Made by a program: the position numbers and the translations under genes
Notes under the pieces: model-generated
Told to the model about the DNA's origin: nothing
Database searches by the model: none
The model's input: the letters and a program-made list of their open reading frames with translations, nothing else
Source: Vigna angularis
Taxonomy: Eukaryota; Streptophyta; Magnoliopsida; Fabales; Fabaceae
DNA: 64,000 nucleotides
Assembly (NCBI RefSeq): GCF_016808095.1
Contig: NC_068973.1
Coordinates: forward strand, 30,188,077 to 30,252,076
Direction of reading: 5' to 3'
Part shown: in pieces, positions 34,701-43,309 of the stretch
How positions within the stretch are numbered: position 1 is the first letter of the stretch
Layout: each line of letters opens with the position of its first letter

Positions 34701-37095
34701 ACAAAACATGTAGACCCAAAAACTCGAAGAGGTAATGGATGCAGAGGGTCTTGAGGAAATAAGATAGAATGAGGGATTTTGTTATCTAGGACGGAAGAGG
34801 GCATGCGGTTGATAAGATAACATGCTGTGAGAACTGCATCACCCCAAAAACGTGAGGGTACTTGACCATGAATAAGAAGTGTACTTGACCATGGATCATA
34901 ATTTGCCACTGCTACAGGTCAAGGAGGACGTCCATGGAGAGCATAACATCTATCAATCTTGTGGCCTAACTTGCCACAATGGTCACATTTTGGACGTCCT
35001 TTACTTGGCTTGCGAGACCGACTTCGATCATCACGTTGAGCAGCCATAACAGAGGAATCATCAGTACGAGGAGATGTCTCAGTGACGGGTTTGCTCGGTA
35101 TACGCAAAAGAGCAGAACAAGTAGAAGTAAAGTTGGGTATGACAGGAGAACCCAAAATCTGATCACGGACATGAGAAACATCATCAGAGAGTCCGTATAA
35201 TGCCAACAACATGAAGAACTTTGATCGTTGTTCCAATTCTTCAGCAGGAGTGGAAGCAGGAGGTAATATATCATTAAAGTCATGAAGAAGGGCATGAATT
35301 TTACCCAAATATTCTGCCATGGGACCAGGATTGCGCGGACCAATAACAGTTAATAGGTCCTGACAAACACCATAAAGACGCTGAGTGTCATTTGTGTATA
35401 ACAACTTTGCTTGTGCCCATACTTCTGAACATGTCTCATAGGATCGAAACATTTGTTTCAGTGAGGAGTGAATGGTGGACTTTATAACAATGCATAATTG
35501 AGCATCAATTTTCATCCAGCGGGAAGTGTCATCTATGAGAGCAGTAGTCACATTTTGAGTAAGATGATCTAAGTACCCCTGACTCTTCAACCAAAGTTTG
35601 ATGTCGGACGTCCAGGTTGCATAATTTGTGCCATCTAACTTGTCAATGGACAAGTGTACATTCACATAATTAGTATATATTGAGGGATCAGAAGATGAGC
35701 CACCAATAGAGGTGTTTGTAGACGAGGAAGACGCCATGGAGAGGGAGAAACCCTAAAAATTCAAAGTGCTCCGATTGACGCAACGACCACAGATCCAGAA
35801 AGAGGGCGAGGAGGCGATCACGGCGGTGCTGATCGGCGGCGGAAAGCTCCGGCGACGCGCCGGCACGCGCGGCGGCAGCGGCGACTCTTGCGGCGGCGCG
35901 TGGAGGCACGTGAGAGCTCCGATCGCGGCGATCTTCGTGCGACGGTGGTCGCCCGGCCGAGACGCTTCCGATGGTGTGGTCGCCGATCGATTCTGGTGCT
36001 CCGGCGACGGCGGCGGCGGTGGCGACGGCAGCGGCGGCGACGCGACAACAGCAGCAGTGATGGGTGCCGGAGACCGTGGAGTTGACTGGAACTATTCCTG
36101 TGCTCTAGATACCATATGAGAAATAAAGAAGATTGGGAGAAAATATCCCTTATATGTTTAGACTACACATAGGGTAGTTTATTTATATTGTAAGATATGG
36201 GCCAATGCCCTTAATACAGAATAGACTAAGCCCAAATAACAGAAACACACATCTTAACATCTAACAGCAACTTTACTGAAAACCACAGCTTTGTACTGAA
36301 TGTCATTGTTATAGCCCAAGAGTTTTGAGAGGTAGTATTGTTGCTCAAGAGTTTGGATCACTTGTGTAATTAATTCTCATAAGCTTCAGCCTTCTGTGGA
36401 GATGGTGTGATCTGCAAGAGCTGCAGCTACCCTCTCTCTCTCTGTTGATAACCAACCTAAAGTGGTACCTACAGCAGTAGTGGCTTCCAAAGCTGAAGGT
36501 AACCCACCAAGAGAGTATGTTTTGGTTCAGTGGCAAGATCTCTTTCCTGAAGACTCACCTGAGAGCTTTTGGGTAGAGTTATCAACTTGACCTAAGGTTC
36601 ATGAGTCAGTCCTAACCCATCGTTGAAAAACCCCTTTTAGGAGACCCTTTCAAGTCGGGGCTAAAAAAAAGCCTTAGCCCCAAAGCCCCTCTCAAGTAGG
36701 TTAGGATCATGTTAAGATGAGTTTGACTCTACTCCATACCGTTAATTAACTCTTAGAAATAATATCATTTATATATACATATAAAATTATATATTTTATT
36801 AGATAGTCTATGTTGTAATTTTATTGTATTTAAATCAATATTTTTATATCATACTTATTAGTATGTTATTAAATAAAATATATATAATATATAATTTAAT
36901 AGTGTTATTGACTATAATCTATTTATTAATTTTATCAATTTCTTAAAGAAGAAATAGCATTTAATAAAGCGTTACATTTTGATAAAGTTCCAAACACAAC
37001 AAAAGAAACATGAAGTCCAGCTAAAATGTGAGAATATTGGATTAATTCTAATAAAATTCACACTAAAGTTTTTTTATAATTACTAAATATATATT

Positions 37096-37147
<52 letters not shown>

Positions 37148-40100
37148 CTGTATATTAATTATTAAAGAGAAATAAATAATTGGTAGAATTTAAGTCATAA
37201 ATTAAAAAAAAAGAAAAAAATAAACAACATATAATAAAAAAAATCTATAAACTTATTATTCATAAATTCATTCTTTTAAATTTTCAAATTGAGATGTCTT
37301 ATTTAGTTTTGATTCCGATCTAGATGAATTTTTCGCACAACAAAATTAAATGATTATCTACTTTAAAAATATGTTTAGCTTGTGAAGGAAAATTAAATAT
37401 ATTTAGCTAGTCAAGGATTTCACTGTCTTATGTTGTTGTGTAATTTTCTTATATAAGCAAGCAACCAAGTTTATTGAAACCTCTTACAAAATTTACGTTA
37501 GTATGATTAAAATGTAAAATGTTTGTACATAGTTCTTTGACAAATTAAAAACACTCATATTTGTGATAGACTAGGAGTTAATTGCATTTTTTTTATTCAA
37601 AATGAATATTTTTTCTAAAAAGAAGGCCAATAAGTTGATCTTGGCCCACCGGACTTTTGCGGGTATTTTGGCCCCGTGAGCTTTTTCAGTGGGGGACTTT
37701 TTGGCCTTATGAGTTTTTTCGGCTTTAGCCCATGTGGGTTAAGGCCAAACCATGTGAGGGAAGCTAAATTGACATATCTACTTTTGGGTGACTTGTTGCA
37801 AGATTATCCCCATTTACACCTCACAGACAATGTATTTGTCCACCTGAAAGGGGATGAAATTATTTATGATGAAGAGATCCAAGAAGGAATGGATTCAATC
37901 CATAAAGAAGAGGAACAATACCATAACAAACAAGGCTATGAGAAGCCCAATAGAAAGAATAAAAAGCCCATTTGGATGGGAGATTATGCTACTTATGAGG
38001 ATAAAACGTAAGGATAAAATGGATAGCAAATAGGGAGCAGTGATGTATGCAAATTTGTCTTTTTCCTTATTGTTGGTTAGCCGCAACAAACTACATCTAA
38101 TAGATCTCATTTCGCATAGGAGGAGAGGAATGAAAGATTTTATCTCTCTCTTCTGATTCTCTTCCCTCTCTATTCTGATGTGTTTCTTCCCCTACTCCCT
38201 GTATCTTCCTACTGCTGCAGGAGATTAATCATAGTGAAGCAGATCATCTGACCTACCAGAACATGAACCTGAGGACAGAGGCTTTGGAAAATCTTATGGA
38301 CAACCCAGCGAAAATGGGTTCCAATCACATTCTCTATGTTGGGAGACTTGGAAGTCTGAATGGCAGCAGAATGAATATTGGACGAGGAGAAGGTTGATGA
38401 ACAACTGACTCCTAAGACACCAAACTTGTGGCTGAATACAAGGATAAAGCTGAGAGAAAAATTAAATTGACCAATCTCAATGGCGGGCAACCTTATGATT
38501 TGGATTGCTAGTACAGAGAAATTTTTTGAGGTGTGACAGCAGAAGCCAAAAGAGTAGGGGTAGGTTGCATTTAGAGGCAAGGATCGGGGGTGCATTGATT
38601 TGGGGAAGGACATTTTAGCTGCATGTATGAAAGGCAACCAACTTAGCAACAATGAAGAAATGCCAATGATATATCTACAAAGATTTCAAAATATTTCTGG
38701 TGCAGATATTGGATGTCCAGAAGGAAAAACAGATATATTTCCTGGGAGGATGAATGTGCACAAATGCAATGCCAAGTATGAACACAATCTTAATAATACT
38801 ACAAAGTCCATACATCTAGCCTAAGATATCAAAGAGAAGTTGTGTGCCACCAAATCTCAATACAATGTTTTGATCATTGTTGTCAAAACTGGACCAGACC
38901 AGCTGGTTCAACGAGTTGAGCTGGGAACCAGACCAGGCTCCAGTCCAAAGTTTCCTAAAAACTGAATTTCTTTTTAACCAAGATAAAACTGGTTGAACAG
39001 GCCAAAAACCAGAAAAAATAGGGAAAACCAGCAAGTTGAGAGATTCAAACAGTTGGCTCTAAAAACATGTTTTTTGTTGTATTTGTTTTTTCTTAAGAGA
39101 CTTGCAGTTTCTAATGTATTTTATGTTATTTTTCAAAATTAAATATGATGTATTAGATTTGTTTACTCTCATATATAACTTACTTTTATAATATGTTATG
39201 TCTTACGAAACTTTTAAGTGAAGTTCAAATTTAAATTTTATAAATTTATTTACTTCATCCGTTATAATTAATACTACTTTTATATATAGTACTATTATAT
39301 TTAAAATATTATAACTAATATTTACTATACTGGACTCTATCCCAGTTGAACCTCGGTTGAAACTCTGAATTTAAACTCATGCCTTCACCAGTTCAGTGAC
39401 TGGTCAGGTTTGGACAACCTTGGTTTTGATTTCAAATCTTCAACATAACTCAAGTGAAGGAGGAATTACAACTCAAACTGGGATCCATTAGGGAAGCTAT
39501 AGTGGCTTACCAAGCCTGATTCAAGGAATGAATTCTCACGCCTTTTCAAGAATACTACTGTCCCAATCAATCAATCATTCAGAAAAAGACTGTGTGGAGG
39601 AAATACAGCAGCAGCACACTCAACTACGAAATCTTATACTATTAGTGCTTAATTACGAATGAAGAAGAAGCAATGAGGGCAACCGTTTCCACTTTCAGGT
39701 CAGCCATTTAGCTGAAGACACAGATGTCCAAAAAAAGTATCATGGTTACTATTTTGGCAGATGATGAAAATTGGAGGAAGACAAGTGATTGAAAAGACCA
39801 ATTCTCAGGAAGGAGAAACTCTGTGCGAAGGTGCACCAATTGTATTTACATGTTAGATGCTCAAATTATCTGTCTTTTCAGCAGGGGAAATTACACAACT
39901 GAGAACTATAAAGCATCATCAAATCATGATAGATAGCGGGGCAAGTCATACTTCATTGCTTGGGAGTTAGTAAAGTAATTGGGATAAAATGTATTCACGA
40001 CAACTTCATTAAGAGTAGATTATGGGATGGACACAAAAAATTTCCCCCGAGGATGCTGTCAAAAATTGAAGTTATTGGTTTCTTTAAGTGATCCTGAAGG

Positions 40101-40874
40101 AGATTGACTTGTTTAGGTTGGGAGGAGTGGATCGAACTTTTAGGGGTGGCATAGTTAGAAGCCACAGGTTCAAAAAAGTAAATTAGAGATCTCTACATGT
40201 CTATTGCGCATCAGGGGATGGCTTTTCTAATCAAAGGTGACCTGAGTGACTGAGTCTAACAAAGGCAATGATGGGGAATTCTCTTTAGTATCAGTAGTAA
40301 TATTTATTCTCAGTATTAGTTGCTTACGATTTTACTGGTCAAGAAATATAAATAAAATCAATGATATTTCACAGAAGTCACATGCAGACCTGGCATACAC
40401 TATTGTCCCCATGGTTCCTATTTGGGTAGCAATAACCTGATAAGCAGCCAGAAAAGTAAGCACAATCACCATAAAAACATAGAAAACAACTCCATCAGCA
40501 CTCACCAGAAAATGATCTTCGTATCTCGAAATAATAATCTCCGTTTCATTCCCCTGCAAGCAAGCAAGTAACTTCTCAACATAAGTCCAACATTTCAGCA
40601 TTAGTATTAATTATCAACATTAAAAAATATATATTAAACAGCTAAATTTGAACCCCTAACATTGTCTTGGGGAATTTAGAACATAAAATGAATATTTGTG
40701 TTTAAAATTTCATTCCATCTTCTATAATTATAAAATCAAAGGAAAGGAGTTAAAAATTAGTTGCTGGCTACTAAGAGCTGCAGGAAACGGACACTCGCGC
40801 ATGCATACATTGATTTCCCGAGAGAAATTGAGTTGAGACACTGGAAATTGAGAAGTGGAGCTTTCCATATTCAT
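28759..40874 (-). CDS. Proteasome assembly chaperone 3 (PAC3/PSMG3-like), complete 126 aa, with an 11-kb intron
   Basis: PAC3-type proteins help build the 20S proteasome alpha ring. The seven exons, minus strand in order, are 40809-40874, 40506-40553, 40390-40436, 29288-29354, 29157-29200, 28888-28945 and 28759-28809. Borders are GT-AG and phases join cleanly to give 381 nt including the stop. The protein starts [18 protein letters not shown]. It continues through [61 protein letters not shown] and [21 protein letters not shown], and ends DNSMW. The middle and the KD.S...LK...W ending match plant and human PAC3, and the length fits the family (about 122 aa in human). A second ATG two codons in is also possible. 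Intron 3 (29355-40389) is 11,035 bp and filled with transposons. Transcription through it has not been shown, but every exon is intact. Confidence 0.85.
29718..30909 (+). mobile_element. Tandem TRIM (terminal-repeat retrotransposon in miniature): three LTRs, two internal domains
   Basis: LTR copies begin TGTTGGAAGT at 29718 (to 29836, 119 bp), 29987 (to 30105, 119 bp) and 30251. Each is followed by TGGTATCAGAGC, the initiator-Met tRNA primer site, at 29837, 30106 and 30910. The internal segments 29837-29986 and 30106-30250 are homologous (CTATCCTAGCGA, CTATC(A/G)GGCCG, ATACCTCGGC). This gives an LTR-internal-LTR-internal-LTR array, as produced by unequal recombination. The third LTR is split: 18 bp at 30251-30268, then a solo LTR with its duplicated target, then the remainder from 30808 to 30909. 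Internal parts of about 150 bp cannot encode proteins, as expected for TRIMs. Confidence 0.85.
30264..30807. mobile_element. Solo LTR (534 bp) with 5-bp target duplication, inside a TRIM LTR
   Basis: The LTR runs from TGTTCTTGCTCAGC at 30269 to CCGCTCTGACA at 30802, starting TG and ending CA. It is flanked by identical ACATC at 30264-30268 and 30803-30807. Removing it and one ACATC restores a 119-bp-class TRIM LTR. Inside, TTCATCCTTCGTGAAG is repeated in tandem (about 30387-30440). The words GGACGTAGGATTGGTAAG and GAACCAGGATAAA resemble Copia LTRs. No internal domain is present, so it is a solo LTR left by LTR-LTR recombination. Confidence 0.85.
30910..32138 (+). mobile_element. Non-coding retroelement internal sequence after the third TRIM-type LTR
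   Basis: The stretch starts at the primer site TGGTATCAGAGCAGG but does not resemble the two short TRIM internal domains. It holds a perfect GC hairpin (30957-30987), CGTCTGGC/CGTTTGCC-type tandem words (31075-31140) and imperfect repeats of CAGTCCCTGC (31986, 32032, 32089). No gag or pol motif is visible. It may be a larger non-coding derivative using the same LTR family; where it ends is uncertain. Confidence 0.45.
32475..32626 (-). repeat. 3' LTR of the young Copia element
   Basis: A 152-bp LTR identical to 36115-36266. The polypurine tract lies directly next to it on the element strand (about 32627-32640 read in reverse). Confidence 0.95.
32634..34918 (-). pseudogene. Copia pol remnant: integrase C-terminus, reverse transcriptase, RNase H; one frameshift
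   Basis: The first part (34918-33719) begins inside the integrase C-terminal region ([32 protein letters not shown]). It runs through a Ser/Pro-rich linker into the reverse transcriptase N-terminal half ([40 protein letters not shown]). A one-base loss near 33775 shifts the frame just after PPGFVAQG. The second part (33755-32634) continues with [14 protein letters not shown], the catalytic YVDD box ([11 protein letters not shown]) and RNase H (SYCVSIG-like region, [33 protein letters not shown]), ending LYAPA. Protease and the HHCC and DDE core of integrase are absent. The copy cannot supply its own replication proteins. Confidence 0.92.
34919..35737 (-). CDS. Copia Gag of the young element (272 aa), open
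   Basis: The Gag frame runs from [13 protein letters not shown] to LHGRPP. It contains the DUF4219/UBN2-type core ([20 protein letters not shown], residues about 34-53) and the CCHC nucleic-acid knuckle [14 protein letters not shown] (about 251-264). The TGA at 34919-34921 closes Gag. The following integrase fragment is in the same frame, so the deletion joint sits at or just after this stop. Gag would form particles in which element RNA is packaged. Being open while pol is broken, it could still be expressed. The upstream 35740-36114 is leader sequence. Confidence 0.88.
   Translation of the reverse strand: MASSSSTNTSIGGSSSDPSIYTNYVNVHLSIDKLDGTNYATWTSDIKLWLKSQGYLDHLTQNVTTALIDDTSRWMKIDAQLCIVIKSTIHSSLKQMFRSYETCSEVWAQAKLLYTNDTQRLYGVCQDLLTVIGPRNPGPMAEYLGKIHALLHDFNDILPPASTPAEELEQRSKFFMLLALYGLSDDVSHVRDQILGSPVIPNFTSTCSALLRIPSKPVTETSPRTDDSSVMAAQRDDRSRSRKPSKGRPKCDHCGKLGHKIDRCYALHGRPP
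35745..36114 (-). other. GC-rich leader of the young Copia element
   Basis: The sequence between the primer site and gag is rich in CGGCG/GCCGCC words, in sharp contrast with the AT-rich surroundings. Frames on either strand give only Arg/Ala/Gly-rich low-complexity peptides, so I do not call a gene. It probably folds strongly as RNA. Confidence 0.6.
36115..36266 (-). repeat. 5' LTR of the young Copia element
   Basis: A 152-bp LTR identical to 32475-32626. The tRNA primer site TGGTATCTAGAGC follows on the element strand (36114 downward). Confidence 0.95.
36272..36720 (+). pseudogene. Ty3/gypsy integrase C-terminal remnant
   Basis: Near 36508-36590 the plus strand reads [22 protein letters not shown], which matches the chromo-like end of gypsy integrase (VQW.GL.PE..SWE). 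The rest is broken. It directly continues the gypsy sequence left of the Copia insertion, so nearly all of that element's gag-pol is gone. Confidence 0.6.
36721..37640. other. AT-rich intron sequence with microsatellite
   Basis: Very AT-rich sequence within the chaperone intron. It contains an (AT)n(GT)n microsatellite at about 37098-37148. I see no coding or repeat structure beyond that. Confidence 0.6.
37641..38230 (+). repeat. Second Ty3/gypsy LTR-like block
   Basis: The block is similar to 29660-29717 plus 32140-32440 (see that entry) and is not interrupted here. It ends near ACTGCTGCAGGAGATTAATCA, directly before gag-like coding. Left limits are approximate. Confidence 0.6.
38231..40250 (+). 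pseudogene. Ty3/gypsy gag-protease remnant
   Basis: Gag-like coding is recognisable at about 38480-38530 ([13 protein letters not shown], matching the W...AE.FF gag word). Aspartic protease is at about 39925-39955 ([10 protein letters not shown], with the DSGA active site). Downstream at about 40112-40220 broken pieces match the segment before reverse transcriptase ([15 protein letters not shown]). Many stops are present and reverse transcriptase is missing. A MITE-like element interrupts it at 38880-39418. Confidence 0.65.
38880..39418. mobile_element. MITE-like inverted-repeat element (hAT-like) inside the gypsy remnant
   Basis: The left end TTGTCAAAACTGGACCAGACC and the right end GTGACTGGTCAGGTTTGGACAA are imperfect reverse complements. 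Inner words (GGTTCAACGAGTTGAG against CAGTTGAACCTCGGTTGAA) are also related. The middle is AT-rich and non-coding. I could not confirm the target duplication. Confidence 0.55.
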
Positions 40875-41709
40875 TGACGTCGGCGCTGATAGGTCAAACT
40901 CACACTGATCAAAAAGAGTCTCACAGTCGTTGCCGTTATCTCAAAGAACTACTTTAGAGAATCGGTTTCAAAGGAGAGGAAGATGAGATCGCCGCCTGTA
41001 ATGCCGGAGCGGAGAGGCGAGGTTTTCGATGTTCCTGTTGAGAGAGAAGAAATGGGAGAAAATGTGCAACTTCTGTCTTACTCTTTGCTACCAACTTTGG
41101 GCCTATTTTAAAAATCAAAATTAAAGGTCAAAATTTATAAACCCCACCAAATATATTTTAATTTATAGTTTGTGAGTCAGAGTAAAAATGTGTTTTTTTT
41201 CAATGGATAAACTTGTGATTAATATTCATTCTAAAATTTAAATATTCATTTCTTCTTTTACGACGTTTTTAAAAATAAAACCGGAATTCTAGATTTATAA
41301 AATATACTATTAAAACCAATAAATATTTTAAAGTATTATTTAATACATAATCGATTATGGGATACTAGTAATTAATTATGAGTTTTTTCATTATATTATA
41401 CTAATAATAGTAATAATAAATAAAACTATACTAATAATCTATAACTATATATATAAAAAAATACTTTCTAATTATTATTTTTTAAATTTAAATAATTATT
41501 TACAACAAAAAAAAATATTTTTCAGTTTTTTCATTTCAGTAACTATTTTTTAATTCAAATAACTATTTTCATTATAAAAAATAAAAAGAATTATTTACTC
41601 TTTTATCATTATAGTAACTATTTTTCCCAAATTAAAATAACTTTTCATAATATTATTTACGCATTAATACTTATAATATTTTTTATTTTAATAACTATAA
41701 TTTATTTTA
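40875..41709. other. Upstream region of the chaperone gene and AT-rich spacer
   Basis: 40875 to about 41070 is GC-richer and is presumably the 5' UTR and proximal promoter of the minus-strand chaperone gene. From 41100 on the sequence is AT-rich without features until the MULE. Confidence 0.5.
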
Positions 41710-42926
41710 GGGTTAAATATGTTTTTAATCCTTAAATTATCAAGCAAATTTGTTTTTAGTCTCTCTTTCAAAGTAAGCTACATTTTGATCATTCTCCTTA
41801 AGGAAACCATAATTTTTCGTCTCCAAAACCAACAACGTTAAAAAAAAGCTGAGCTGGCTAACGGTGGAGTGCCACGTCAATTTTTTTTCTGTCACTCTTG
41901 CCATGTCAGCATTTCCTTCAACCCTTCTCCAGAACCCTAATTTCCCTCAGCCGCAAACTGCCGTCAATGTCGCACTGCTAACACAATGCCAACCAAGAGG
42001 GACTACATATAGAGGAGCGCTTCGGTGGCATCAGAGAGCATGTGGACGAATCTCGTGGCCAGAATCACCCCGGCGGCAAAGGCCTTGGCACCCACGAGGG
42101 CTGTTGTCGCAAAGGAGAAACGCGCTGGAATTTCTTCCCTGTAGTAGCACGTTGGAGGTTCTGATTTAGGGTCTGCTTACAGGTTTAATGGCGTCGCGGA
42201 TGGAGGTGGTGAGGCGTTGTGGGGGTTGCGCGAGCTGAAAGCATGCGTTAGGGTTTATGTTCTGGGTTTGATTTGGGGTTTTTGGGCTGCTGCGTTTTCT
42301 GGGTTTTGTCTTGCAGGTCAGGAGGAGAAAGTCGCGAGGAGCTTCGTCGTTTGGATGTTCGACGGCGTTGCTTGCGACGTTGCGATTCTGATGGTTATGG
42401 CTGTGGAGGCTCGCGGCGACGACGAATGGTTGCTCATGGTGGTGGTCCGATGCGAGCTTGGAGGATGACGAGGTTTTGATGGTGGCCTCGTGATGATGAA
42501 GGGAGAGTGGTGGCGGAGAGATTGAACTCCTAATGTTACTGCTCACGTTGGGTGGTGGCGCGATGAGGTTGCTCGCGTCTGGGTGCTGATGGTGGAGGTG
42601 CGTGATGGAGGATGGCGGCAACTAGGGTTTCTGCGACGGCAGCTTCACGGCGACATGGTGGCTAGCCGGCGCGACATTGTGTTGGCAGTGCGGCATTGAC
42701 GGCGGCTTGAGGCTGAGGGAAATTAGGGTTCTATGGAGAAGGGTTGAAGGAGATGCTGACATGGCAGGAGTGACAGAAAAAAAAATTGACGTGTCACTCC
42801 ACCGTTAGCCAGCTCAGCTTCTTTTTAATGTCGTTGGTTTTGAAGGATCAAAATGTAGCGTACTTTGAAAGAGAGACTAAAACCAAATTCGCTTGATAGT
42901 GTAAGGATTAAAAACATATTTAACCC
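41710..42926. mobile_element. Non-autonomous MULE (MULE 3), Pack-MULE-like, with 9-bp target duplication
   Basis: The long TIRs start GGGTTAAATATGTTTTTAATC at 41710 and end GATTAAAAACATATTTAACCC at 42926. They share inner words (CTCTCTTTCAAAGTA, AGCTGAGCTGGCTAACGGTGG, CATGTCAGCA) over about 230 bp. The flanks are identical TTTATTTTA at 41701-41709 and 42927-42935. The inside (41950-42700) is clearly GC-rich compared with its surroundings and has no transposase. A 151-codon minus-strand frame (42166-42621) is His/Pro/Ser-rich and not recognisable. Confidence 0.92.
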
Positions 42927-42935
42927 TTTATTTTA

Positions 42936-43300
42936 TTTATAACTATATATACATTTTGAATTTCCAATTTTACTCTTTTAATTACTATTTTAAAATTGAA
43001 ATAATTTATAAATATTTAAAAAATTGGTACACATATGATTATGCTTAATAATAATAATTTTCGTTAGAATTAACTTTATTATGTGATTCGTTTATATTAT
43101 AATAATTTTAAATGTGTTTTGATAAAATTTAAATTATTATGATAAGTTATAATAAAACTAAAATAAAATCAAGTTGATGGATGTTGGTTTATAAAATTAT
43201 CAAAATTATTAAAGTTTTGTCTTTAGTTATAAAATTATCTTCACATTAAGTAAAGAAAAAAAAATAAGGAGATAAATTGAGGAAAGAAAGTTGAGAAATT
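42936..43300. other. AT-rich spacer
   Basis: Low-complexity AT-rich sequence between the MULE and the next Copia remnant. Nothing further seen. Confidence 0.5.
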
Positions 43301-43309
43301 GATATTAAA

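Larger units (their letters stand above)
32470..36271 (-). mobile_element. Young Ty1/Copia retrotransposon with identical 152-bp LTRs, internally deleted
   Basis: The LTRs at 32475-32626 and 36115-36266 are identical base for base by eye. The flanks are identical GCAAC at 32470-32474 and 36267-36271. In element orientation the LTR starts TGTTAGATG and is preceded by the polypurine tract TTGAGGGGGAG. The 5' LTR is followed by the primer site TGGTATCTAGAGC. Gag, then the integrase C-terminal part, reverse transcriptase and RNase H are present; protease and the integrase core are missing. Identical LTRs mean a very recent insertion. It lies in a gypsy remnant within the chaperone intron, in the same orientation as that gene. 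Confidence 0.95.

Noticed and set aside
35766..36119. Arg/Ala/Gly-rich frames on both strands in the GC-rich leader
   Set aside because: They are a consequence of CGG/GCC-rich DNA in the Copia leader; there is no domain and no start context.
40983..41108. Plus-strand frame beginning MRSPPVMPERRGEVF
   Set aside because: It lies antisense in the 5' leader region of the PAC3-like gene, is only about 42 codons long, and has no known similarity.
42166..42621. 151-codon minus-strand frame as a real gene
   Set aside because: It is His/Pro/Ser-rich low complexity inside a non-autonomous MULE, with no promoter or family motif. Kept only as possible cargo.
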